Assembly: GCA_964555295.1 (NCBI GenBank)
Contig: CAZKRL010000001.1
Span: forward strand, 124,001 to 188,000
Direction: 5' to 3'
Source: CAZKRL01 sp964555295
Lineage (GTDB): Bacteria; Bacteroidota; Bacteroidia; Flavobacteriales_D; Sanyastnellaceae
Length of the DNA stretch: 64,000 nt
The notes under the pieces are model-generated. The model was not told the origin of the DNA, did not search any database, and saw nothing but the letters and a program-made list of their open reading frames with translations. Shown in pieces: positions 1 through 6,486 of this stretch (within the stretch, counting starts at the first letter, position 1; each line of letters begins with the position of its first letter). A program made the translations under genes and the position numbers.

Positions 1-132
1 GCGCTCGGGCTCTTCATTGGGGATGTCTTCACAAATGGTTCCATCGATATCGATGAGAAAGTTTTTAATGTTGGGCGGAAGCACCGGTGATACCGTCTTG
101 CCGCCGTTTTCGGTTGTAATTAATTTATTCAT
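1..132 (-). CDS. HAD-superfamily hydrolase, N-terminal fragment (runs off window)
   Basis: The first 44 codons of a minus-strand gene are present; the rest lies outside the window. The translation opens MNKLITTENGGKTVSP and reaches a DIDGTICEDI motif (D28, D30), the nucleophile/acid pair (DxDGT) that defines motif I of HAD-fold phosphatases. HAD enzymes use the first Asp to form a phospho-aspartyl intermediate with Mg2+. The substrate cannot be read from this fragment. It lies 79 bp downstream of the iron-sulfur membrane protein and on the same strand, so they may be co-transcribed. The reading frame is open to the window edge with no stop. Confidence 0.75.
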   Translation of the reverse strand, partial: MNKLITTENGGKTVSPVLPPNIKNFLIDIDGTICEDIPNEEPER

Positions 133-211
133 AACTGTATTGAGCAGAGAAATTGAAAACTGAAAATGACCGAAGCTCATTAATCATTCACTTTCCATCT
201 CGCTTTCCCAA

Positions 212-1513
212 TTAGTTACTTGTCCAGTTGGCCCTGTCAGCCGCACTCATTGCCCATGGAGCACCGTTATTCTCTGTATTGTTGAACATCGCGGTGATGC
301 TCTCCGGTGATTTACTCTCCTCCATGATGAGGTATCTGCGCAGGTCAATAATTATTTCCATCGGGTTGATATTCACGGGACAGGCCTGAGTGCAAGCATT
401 GCATGTCGTGCATGCCCATAACTCTTCCTCCGTGATATAATCTCGCAGCAGCGATTTGCCATCGTCCTGCCATTCGCCGCCTGCCGCATCCATCTTCTGT
501 CCGACCTCTTCCAGGCGATCACGTGTGTCCATCATGATTTTTCTGGGTGAAAGCAATTTGCCCGTGATATTGGCCGGACATTCTGCCGAACACCTGCCGC
601 ATTCTGTGCAAGAGTATGCCGACATCAACTGACGGCGATCCATGTCGAAAACATCCTTCACACCGAAACGCACTGTGCCTTCCGATACGGCATCAACTTG
701 CGCCGCAGGATCGAGCATCAATTTCACTTCACGGGTGACCAAAGCATTATTGCCGATGTCACCTGCTGGCCTGCGCTTACTGAAGTATGTATTAGGAAAA
801 GCAAGTATGATATGAAGGTGTTTGGAATACGACAAGTAAACAATAAATGCCATGATGCCTGCGATGTGAAACCACCAGCAAAATCGCTCCAACAAAACAA
901 GGGCTGACAAATCAAACGACTGAATCATGGGCTGTAAGAACTGTGAAATTGGAAATGCTCCGGCCGCGATATAATGAGAATCCTTACCCTGAAGCAGCGC
1001 ATCGGCAGCGTTCATGAAAAGGAAGGCCGACATCAGTAAAATCTCTGTAACGAGAATGATCATCGCGTCGCGTTGCGGCCAGCCCTCGAGTTCACGCATC
1101 CTGAATCGTCGAATATTCAAAACCACCCTGCGAAGAATGAATGCCACACATGCCAGCAAAACGAGAAGCGCAAGCACTTCAAATGATGCGATAAGAAAAT
1201 CATAGATACTACCTGCGAACGCAAATACACGATGCGTACCTGCGAGGCCATCGATCAATATTTCCATCACCTCAATATTGATAATGACAAATCCTGCGTA
1301 AACAAAAAGATGTAAAAGCGCCGCTACCGGCCGTTGAAACATTTTTCCTTGACCCAAAGCCACCAACAGCATAGTTTTCATTCTTTCAGCTGGCGTTCCT
1401 TCAGGAGTAAACTTTCTGCCAAGCGAAATATTCCTGCGAATGAACTTCACCCTGCGTATAGCAAGAAAACTACCGGCAGCGAGCAACAGAACAAAAAGGA
1501 CCTGAGCAATCAT
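212..1513 (-). CDS. Membrane-bound 4Fe-4S dicluster protein (HdrC/NarI-like)
   Basis: A 433-residue integral membrane redox protein. Residues 1-245 are hydrophobic with about five or six membrane segments resembling a NarI/HdrE cytochrome b domain; H68, H216, H232 and H234 are candidate heme ligands. The soluble C-terminus has two complete ferredoxin motifs: C302-x2-C305-x2-C308-x3-C312 and C368-x2-C371-x2-C374-x3-C378, each followed by Pro. This fits the heterodisulfide-reductase-like (Fe-S)-binding proteins that pass electrons between quinones and a CCG-domain subunit. In relatives a CCG-domain partner gene often follows; here the next gene downstream is an HAD hydrolase, so the partner is missing or elsewhere. 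The start is 6 bp downstream of glyA, suggesting co-transcription. The electron donor and acceptor are not known. Confidence 0.85.
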   Translation of the reverse strand: MIAQVLFVLLLAAGSFLAIRRVKFIRRNISLGRKFTPEGTPAERMKTMLLVALGQGKMFQRPVAALLHLFVYAGFVIINIEVMEILIDGLAGTHRVFAFAGSIYDFLIASFEVLALLVLLACVAFILRRVVLNIRRFRMRELEGWPQRDAMIILVTEILLMSAFLFMNAADALLQGKDSHYIAAGAFPISQFLQPMIQSFDLSALVLLERFCWWFHIAGIMAFIVYLSYSKHLHIILAFPNTYFSKRRPAGDIGNNALVTREVKLMLDPAAQVDAVSEGTVRFGVKDVFDMDRRQLMSAYSCTECGRCSAECPANITGKLLSPRKIMMDTRDRLEEVGQKMDAAGGEWQDDGKSLLRDYITEEELWACTTCNACTQACPVNINPMEIIIDLRRYLIMEESKSPESITAMFNNTENNGAPWAMSAADRANWTSN

Positions 1514-1519
1514 CGTGAA

Positions 1520-2818
1520 TTAAACAATCGAATGGGTTTGAAGTTTTGCAGCGAAAAGCGGGCGGTCTGTCATGAATTCATTAACTTCAGATTTGAGCGC
1601 ATGGATCAGCTTTTCATCATGCCTTTGAACAATCGCTCGATCAATGAATTGGGCAATGATTTCCATGTCGCCAACCATCAAACCTCTTGTCGTAATGGCA
1701 GGGGTTCCGATGCGAATGCCACTGGTAACCATGGGCGATTTATCATCAAACGGCACCATGTTTTTATTCACGGTAATATCCGCCTTAATGAGGGCGGCAT
1801 CGGCCTCCTTGCCAGTAACATTCTTATTTCTGAGATCCATGAGGAAGCAATGATTCTCTGTACCTCCGGTAACAATATCATACCCTTTTGACATCAACGC
1901 CATCGATAGAGCGGCGGCATTTGCCATAACATGACGACCATATACTTTGAACTCCTCATCCAGCGCCTCACCGAATGCCACTGCCTTTGCAGCGATCACA
2001 TGCTCCAATGGACCGCCTTGCATACCGGGGAAAACGGCGCTATCGAGCAATGAGCTCATCATGCGCAATTCACCTTTCATTCCTTTGATACCAAAGGGAT
2101 TTTCGAAATCACGACCCATCATGATAACACCACCTCGCGGACCCCGCAAGGTTTTGTGAGTTGTTGTAGTAACAATATGACAATGTTGAAGTGGATCATT
2201 GAGCAGACCTTTAGCAATCAGACCAGCAGGATGCGAAATATCGGCCAGCAGAAGGGCCCCCACCTCGTCGGCGATTTCCCGAAAAGCCTTGTAATCCCAA
2301 TCACGGCTGTAGGCGGAAGCCCCGCAAATCAGCAGTTTTGGTTTGCATTTTTGTGCGGCCTCCATCACATCTTCCATGTGCACACGACCGGTATCTTTTC
2401 TTACGCCATAGAAATTTGCCTGATACAATTTACCGGAATAATTGACTGGCGAGCCGTGAGTGAGATGACCGCCTTGTGAAAGATCCAGGCCCAGGATAGC
2501 ATCACCCGGCTTAAGACAAGCCAGCATTACCGAGCTATTGGCATTGGCACCAGAGTGTGGCTGCACATTGGCCCAGCTCGCACCAAACAATTTCTTCAAA
2601 CGATCGATGGCCAGTTGCTCCACCTCGTCAACCACCTCGCAGCCGCCATAATACCTGCGGCCGGGAAGACCTTCTGCATACTTGTTGGTGAGCACGCTAC
2701 CCATGGCCGCCATCACACTATCGCTCACGAAATTTTCCGAAGCGATGAGTTCAATCCCGTGACTTTGACGCTCGCTTTCTTTCTGAATCAGGCGAGCAAT
2801 TTCTTTATCGTGAATCAT
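1520..2818 (-). CDS. glyA: Serine hydroxymethyltransferase
   Basis: PLP enzyme that converts serine and tetrahydrofolate to glycine and 5,10-methylene-THF, the main one-carbon source for nucleotide and methionine synthesis; cytosolic. At 432 residues it has the usual bacterial length. Family signatures are LIASENFVS near residue 24, the PLP-binding VTTTTHKTLRGPRGG with Schiff-base K222, and LADISHPAGL with D193 and H196. A few positions at the end (QFIDRAI) match the C-terminal domain. It is first in a minus-strand run with the Fe-S membrane protein 6 bp behind it. A -7-like TAAATTCG box lies nine bases upstream of the ATG, so the leader would be very short. Confidence 0.97.
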   Translation of the reverse strand: MIHDKEIARLIQKESERQSHGIELIASENFVSDSVMAAMGSVLTNKYAEGLPGRRYYGGCEVVDEVEQLAIDRLKKLFGASWANVQPHSGANANSSVMLACLKPGDAILGLDLSQGGHLTHGSPVNYSGKLYQANFYGVRKDTGRVHMEDVMEAAQKCKPKLLICGASAYSRDWDYKAFREIADEVGALLLADISHPAGLIAKGLLNDPLQHCHIVTTTTHKTLRGPRGGVIMMGRDFENPFGIKGMKGELRMMSSLLDSAVFPGMQGGPLEHVIAAKAVAFGEALDEEFKVYGRHVMANAAALSMALMSKGYDIVTGGTENHCFLMDLRNKNVTGKEADAALIKADITVNKNMVPFDDKSPMVTSGIRIGTPAITTRGLMVGDMEIIAQFIDRAIVQRHDEKLIHALKSEVNEFMTDRPLFAAKLQTHSIV

Positions 2819-3038
2819 ATTGCAGGGCGAATTTAGTGCATGCTAAAGTAGGTTGATAGCGATGTAGCTGTGCTTATTAGCAGGGAAATGAGTTCTTCTC
2901 AATGAATGTCCTTTCTCACGTGATGAAGTTTCGTAATTGAAAATTACGTGATCTTGCCTATAGTGATTATTCATTCTATCTCCGAAAAATTCTTCATGAC
3001 AGCGCAACTCACAACACTGGCAAATTGACTTTTATCTC
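2819..3038. other. Divergent intergenic region upstream of glyA
   Basis: Noncoding stretch between glyA (minus) and the Rpn element. It holds the glyA -7-like box and a small perfect hairpin at 2932-2948 (CGTAATT, loop GAA, AATTACG) with no T-tract. I see no tRNA fold, riboswitch-like structure or small ORF that I would support. Together with 5023-5112 it probably formed one divergent glyA / TlpA-like intergenic region before the Rpn element arrived. Confidence 0.5.
2828..2835 (-). promoter_or_regulatory. -7-like box TAAATTCG upstream of glyA
   Basis: Matches the Bacteroidota -7 consensus TAnnTTTG except C for T at one position. No convincing TTTG -33 element is visible at the expected spacing. 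It is included because the same TAAATTCG octamer precedes two other genes in this window. Confidence 0.25.
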
Positions 3039-3047
3039 TTACAGACA
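3039..3047. repeat. Left 9-bp direct repeat (TTACAGACA), putative target-site duplication
   Basis: The nine bases TTACAGACA end exactly one base before the first nucleotide shared by the two Rpn copies (3048). The identical nonamer starts immediately after the last shared nucleotide of copy 2. Perfect repeats abutting both outer borders are what a staggered-cut insertion leaves behind. Confidence 0.65.
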
Positions 3048-3096
3048 AAGCATATACCCCGGTGCACTGAAACAGAATGATGCAGGGAAATATTCC

Positions 3097-3104
3097 TACA
3101 TTTG
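3097..3104 (+). promoter_or_regulatory. -7-like box TACATTTG upstream of Rpn copy 1
   Basis: Perfect match to TAnnTTTG, 28 bases before the ATG, inside the repeated unit. Each copy therefore carries its own putative promoter core. No good -33 element is seen. Confidence 0.35.
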
Positions 3105-3132
3105 TTCGCACTACTTGTTTTAGCCATAGAGG

Positions 3133-3981
3133 ATGAAAGCCAAATACGTAAACCCCTTTACTGACTTCGGTTTCAAGAAGATTTTCGGAGAGGAAGCAAG
3201 CAAGCCGTTGCTTTTGGATTTCTTGAATGCTCTATTGCCGCGCAATGATAAAATTGTTGATTTGAGTTTTAAAAACAACGAACAACTAGGCCAGACAGAA
3301 ATAGACAGAAAAGCGATATACGATATTTATTGTGAAAACGAGAAAGGCGAAAAGTTTATCGTTGAACTGCAAAAGGCAAAACAGAATTTTTTCAAAGAAC
3401 GCACGATTTACTACTCTACTTTCCCCATTAGAGAGCAGGCAGAGAAGGGGGAATGGAACTACAACCTAAAGGCTGTTTATTGCATTGGCGTGTTAGATTT
3501 CACCTTTGATGATTATGAGCATGAGGCAGAAAAGAGTGATGTGGTTCATACGATACAATTGAAGAACCAACATGGGAAGACTTTTTACGAAAAGCTGACC
3601 TATATCTATCTGGAAATGCCCAATTTCAAGTGCTCAGAGACTGAGCTAAAAACCCGTTTGGATAAATGGCTTTATTTCATAAAATACCTGGAAGATTTTC
3701 AAACCATTCCCAAAATATTTTCTGATGAAATATTCAGTCAGGCTTTTGAGAAGGCAGAGTTAGCAAAGCTCGGTCAGACCGATTTGGCAAGCTATGAAAA
3801 TAGCTTAAAGGTGTATAGAGACCTCAGGAGTGTTATTGATACAGCATTTGATGAGGGTAAACTTGAGGGCAAACTTGAGGGTAAACTAGAAATGGCCAGG
3901 TTTATGAAAGCGGAAGGAGAACCTCTTGAAAAAATCATACGGTATACCGGTTTAACAGAGGAAGAAATCAGGAAGATTTAG
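3133..3981 (+). CDS. Rpn-family recombination-promoting nuclease / PD-(D/E)XK transposase, copy 1
   Basis: 282-residue protein of the PDDEXK_2 / Rpn family, annotated as transposase-like. Characterised Rpn proteins of E. coli are DNA endonucleases that promote RecA-independent recombination. The N-terminal FTDFGFKKIFG (residues 9-19) is the family hallmark. The nuclease core shows D64 in YDIY and E78-L-Q80-K81 in VELQKAK, a D...ExQ variant of the PD-(D/E)XK site. The C-terminus carries three GKLE units (residues 242-253) before a helical tail that ends TEEEIRKI, as in many Rpn proteins. The ATG follows a TACATTTG box by 28 nt. Its twin 1025 bp downstream encodes the same protein residue for residue. 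Whether it truly transposes is unknown for the family; the flanking direct repeat here argues for mobility. Confidence 0.9.
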   Translation: MKAKYVNPFTDFGFKKIFGEEASKPLLLDFLNALLPRNDKIVDLSFKNNEQLGQTEIDRKAIYDIYCENEKGEKFIVELQKAKQNFFKERTIYYSTFPIREQAEKGEWNYNLKAVYCIGVLDFTFDDYEHEAEKSDVVHTIQLKNQHGKTFYEKLTYIYLEMPNFKCSETELKTRLDKWLYFIKYLEDFQTIPKIFSDEIFSQAFEKAELAKLGQTDLASYENSLKVYRDLRSVIDTAFDEGKLEGKLEGKLEMARFMKAEGEPLEKIIRYTGLTEEEIRKI

Positions 3982-3988
3982 AGATAAG

Positions 3989-4072
3989 ATTTAGACTTGC
4001 TTTCAGTCAGGAAAAGAGTGAGTGAAGAATTTCTCACAACTTCGGACAGTTCAGAACCACCTCTGATACACT
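3989..4072. other. Unique spacer between the two Rpn copies
   Basis: 84 bp present once, bounded by the two identical units. It has no open reading frame of note and no clear T-tract terminator. A short GTGAG...CTCAC inverted pair is visible. It would be the passenger if the pair moved as a composite unit. Confidence 0.6.
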
Positions 4073-4121
4073 AAGCATATACCCCGGTGCACTGAGATAG
4101 AATGATGCAGGGAAATATTCC

Positions 4122-4129
4122 TACATTTG
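4122..4129 (+). promoter_or_regulatory. -7-like box TACATTTG upstream of Rpn copy 2
   Basis: The same perfect TAnnTTTG octamer as in copy 1, 28 bases before the second ATG. It has been kept despite nearby leader substitutions. Confidence 0.35.
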
Positions 4130-4157
4130 TTCGCACTACTTGATTTAGCCATAGAGG

Positions 4158-5006
4158 ATGAAAGCCAAATACGTAAACCCCTTTACTGACTTCGGTTTCA
4201 AGAAGATTTTCGGAGAGGAAGCAAGCAAGCCGTTGCTTTTGGATTTCTTGAATGCTCTATTGCCGCGCAATGATAAAATTGTTGATTTGAGTTTTAAAAA
4301 CAACGAACAACTAGGCCAGACAGAAATAGACAGAAAAGCGATATACGATATTTATTGTGAAAACGAGAAAGGCGAAAAGTTTATCGTTGAACTGCAAAAG
4401 GCAAAACAGAATTTTTTCAAAGAACGCACGATTTACTACTCTACTTTCCCCATTAGAGAGCAGGCAGAGAAGGGGGAATGGAACTACAACCTAAAGGCTG
4501 TTTATTGCATTGGCGTGTTAGATTTCACCTTTGATGATTATGAGCATGAGGCAGAAAAGAGTGATGTGGTTCATACGATACAATTGAAGAACCAACATGG
4601 GAAGACTTTTTACGAAAAGCTGACCTATATCTATCTGGAAATGCCCAATTTCAAGTGCTCAGAGACTGAGCTAAAAACCCGTTTGGATAAATGGCTTTAT
4701 TTCATAAAATACCTGGAAGATTTTCAAACCATTCCCAAAATATTTTCTGATGAAATATTCAGTCAGGCTTTTGAGAAGGCAGAGTTAGCAAAGCTCGGTC
4801 AGACCGATTTGGCAAGCTATGAAAATAGCTTAAAGGTGTATAGAGACCTCAGGAGTGTTATTGATACAGCATTTGATGAGGGTAAACTTGAGGGCAAACT
4901 TGAGGGTAAACTAGAAATGGCCAGGTTTATGAAAGCGGAAGGAGAACCTCTTGAAAAAATCATACGGTATACCGGTTTAACAGAGGAAGAAATCAGGAAG
5001 ATTTAG
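4158..5006 (+). CDS. Rpn-family recombination-promoting nuclease / PD-(D/E)XK transposase, copy 2
   Basis: Encodes a protein identical over all 282 residues to the copy at 3133, including the D64 / E78-x-Q80-K81 nuclease site and the three GKLE units. Exact identity, with silent sites also unchanged as far as I can see, means a very recent duplication or ongoing gene conversion. An assembly duplication cannot be excluded from sequence alone, but the three leader differences and the unique 84-bp spacer argue against a simple assembly error. The gene ends seven bases before the right-hand 9-bp direct repeat. Both copies look intact and expressible. Confidence 0.9.
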   Translation: MKAKYVNPFTDFGFKKIFGEEASKPLLLDFLNALLPRNDKIVDLSFKNNEQLGQTEIDRKAIYDIYCENEKGEKFIVELQKAKQNFFKERTIYYSTFPIREQAEKGEWNYNLKAVYCIGVLDFTFDDYEHEAEKSDVVHTIQLKNQHGKTFYEKLTYIYLEMPNFKCSETELKTRLDKWLYFIKYLEDFQTIPKIFSDEIFSQAFEKAELAKLGQTDLASYENSLKVYRDLRSVIDTAFDEGKLEGKLEGKLEMARFMKAEGEPLEKIIRYTGLTEEEIRKI

Positions 5007-5013
5007 AGATAAG

Positions 5014-5022
5014 TTACAGACA
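5014..5022. repeat. Right 9-bp direct repeat (TTACAGACA), putative target-site duplication
   Basis: Begins at the first base after the repeated unit of copy 2 and is identical to 3039-3047. Removing 3048-5022 would recreate a plausible uninterrupted site ATCTCTTACAGACACACTTG. Confidence 0.65.
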
Positions 5023-5097
5023 CACTTGGCTCGACATACAGAAACATCCATGCTCTGGAATAAGCCCAGCGATGAGAAAATTTTGTAGCAATGAAAT

Positions 5098-5105
5098 TAC
5101 TTTTG
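5098..5105 (+). promoter_or_regulatory. -7-like box TACTTTTG upstream of the TlpA-like gene
   Basis: Perfect TAnnTTTG, with only seven bases between it and the ATG at 5113. The transcript would have almost no leader. No TTTG is present about 19 bp further upstream. Confidence 0.35.
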
Positions 5106-5112
5106 CTTCGTC

Positions 5113-6486
5113 ATGATTAAAACATCGCAATGGATTCTCAATTTATTTCTGCTAATAGTTTTTACTGAGCAGGTCCATTCACAAATCACCTTCTCCGGAA
5201 AAGTTGAAGGGGTGAAGTCGGCAGGAATTCAAATCATCCTCGAGTATTTTGACGAAGACTCGTGGAAGAATCTCATCAATATCCCCATCAATACCGACGG
5301 CACCTACACTGCTCAGGTCAAGTTTCCACGTCAAGGACAATACCGAATCCGCCTCAATGCCGACCCCAAAAAATGGTCTGACTTCTGGCTGCCCGCCTCA
5401 CGCGTTCAGCAACCGCTTGAGCTGAACTTCAATCGCTATCAGCTCGACGGAAATCCCATCGCACTCGACAATTCACCCGAACAACGCGCATACGTGCGTC
5501 TGGTGAAGGAATACAACCGGGTGTTGTTGAATCAGGATACGCTCGATCGAAAAAAGTGGCCCTATCTCAAAAGAGAAATTGGTTTCGCGGTGCTCTGCGA
5601 TAGTATTCGCAAGGCATGTCCGGGAACCTTTCCTGCAGATGTTCTCGCACTCACATTACCTGTGCATGTGACGGATACCACTGAGGCCAAAAAGTTGACA
5701 GCAGATTCTTTGCGTAGATCGATGCACTGGAATATTTTCTCGGGAGCCAAAACATTTTCACCCCTCTTGAAATATCACGCCTCGCTGCAGCGCAGAGTGC
5801 AAGTTTCTGCGACCTTCTTCGACGAGATAAAACGCATGGATCACCTCATTGACCAGATGATGAAAAAGGTCTTGAATGATGAAGCGCTTACGTCATTTAT
5901 GTTTCGCTTCTTGCTCGACAAAATGATTGATTACCGCAATGAACCCGGCCTTTCTTACCTGCTCACATGGTATGCCGATGATTGTGCAGAAGGAAGTCAC
6001 TCGACGCAAGAGACGAAGAACCTCGTTGCCGCGCTGGAGAATTGTGCGCCTGGCAAAACCATTGAGTTTCTCACCCTGCCCGACTCCAGCGGCAAGATGA
6101 TTTCATCCAAGGAGGTATACGCCAAAAACAAAGTCACCATCCTTCTTTTTTGGAAAGCAAGCTGCAGTCATTGCAAGGAATTTGAACCCAAACTCGAAGG
6201 ACTATTCGAGAAATATCACCCACAAGGCCTCGGGGTATATGCCATCGGCACCGACCCTACAATGGATGAATGGAAAGTTCAAAACAGTATCAATGACTCA
6301 CCATGGCCCAGTGTTTTTCTGGCCATGGATCAACGCCGCGACTTCAACAAGAGATTTCCGGTGCCAGGAACGCCCGCTCTGATGGCGGTAGATTCGCAAG
6401 GAAAAATTATCTCGCGTATGCTGATGCGAGGGAAAATCGAAGAGCTCATTCGTGAAATGCTCGGCCTTCCCCCTGAGACCAAATAA
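5113..6486 (+). CDS. TlpA/ResA-like thiol-disulfide oxidoreductase, secreted
   Basis: 457-residue periplasmic protein. Residues 1-24 are a signal peptide ending VHSQ. Residues 25-110 resemble the beta-sandwich domain common at the N-terminus of Bacteroidota TlpA-like proteins (ITFSGKVEG...). A helical middle region follows, and the C-terminal third is a thioredoxin fold with a C351-S-H-C354 active site in WKASCSHCKEF and a cis-Pro segment near PGTPALM. Such proteins reduce or shuffle disulfides of exported proteins, drawing electrons from membrane carriers. The gene ends directly at the start codon of the DUF255 protein (zero intergenic bases), so the two thioredoxin-fold proteins are very likely co-translated. 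The natural substrate is unknown. Confidence 0.85.
   Translation: MIKTSQWILNLFLLIVFTEQVHSQITFSGKVEGVKSAGIQIILEYFDEDSWKNLINIPINTDGTYTAQVKFPRQGQYRIRLNADPKKWSDFWLPASRVQQPLELNFNRYQLDGNPIALDNSPEQRAYVRLVKEYNRVLLNQDTLDRKKWPYLKREIGFAVLCDSIRKACPGTFPADVLALTLPVHVTDTTEAKKLTADSLRRSMHWNIFSGAKTFSPLLKYHASLQRRVQVSATFFDEIKRMDHLIDQMMKKVLNDEALTSFMFRFLLDKMIDYRNEPGLSYLLTWYADDCAEGSHSTQETKNLVAALENCAPGKTIEFLTLPDSSGKMISSKEVYAKNKVTILLFWKASCSHCKEFEPKLEGLFEKYHPQGLGVYAIGTDPTMDEWKVQNSINDSPWPSVFLAMDQRRDFNKRFPVPGTPALMAVDSQGKIISRMLMRGKIEELIREMLGLPPETK

Larger units (their letters stand above)
3048..3988 (+). repeat. Direct repeat unit, copy 1 (941 bp)
   Basis: Starts at AAGCATATACCCC and ends at GAGATAAG. It differs from copy 2 at only three positions that I could find, all in the 85-bp leader before the ATG (two near 3071-3073, one near 3118). 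The open reading frame itself appears identical. Confidence 0.9.
3048..5013 (+). mobile_element. Composite Rpn/PDDEXK_2 element: two copies around an 84-bp spacer
   Basis: The 1966-bp block consists of a 941-bp unit (3048-3988), 84 bp of unique sequence (3989-4072) and a second 941-bp unit (4073-5013) in the same orientation. The block as a whole is flanked by TTACAGACA at 3039-3047 and 5014-5022. The inner borders do not share such a repeat (ATTTAGACT versus TGATACACT). This suggests that the pair moved as one unit, like a composite transposon, rather than two separate insertions. No terminal inverted repeat is visible: the left end begins AAGCATATACC and the right end, reverse-complemented, begins CTTATCTCTAAA. 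The spacer carries no gene. The insertion sits between the divergent glyA and TlpA-like genes and does not break either. Confidence 0.6.
4073..5013 (+). repeat. Direct repeat unit, copy 2 (941 bp)
   Basis: Same unit as 3048-3988 at an offset of 1025 bp, in the same orientation. Three leader mismatches distinguish it; no coding difference was found by eye. Confidence 0.9.

Noticed and set aside
1334..1891. 185-codon plus-strand open frame across the glyA and Fe-S gene ends
   Set aside because: Antisense to two well-supported genes; the translation has no family-like pattern or signal.
2932..2948. Hairpin CGTAATT-GAA-AATTACG as a terminator or riboswitch
   Set aside because: AT-rich, no T-tract, and no larger conserved-looking fold around it.
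3989..4072. Independent target-site duplications for each Rpn copy
   Set aside because: The nine bases after copy 1 (ATTTAGACT) and before copy 2 (TGATACACT) do not match each other or the outer repeat.
3048..5013. Terminal inverted repeats on the Rpn units
   Set aside because: The left end AAGCATATACC and the reverse complement of the right end CTTATCTCTAAA share no useful similarity.
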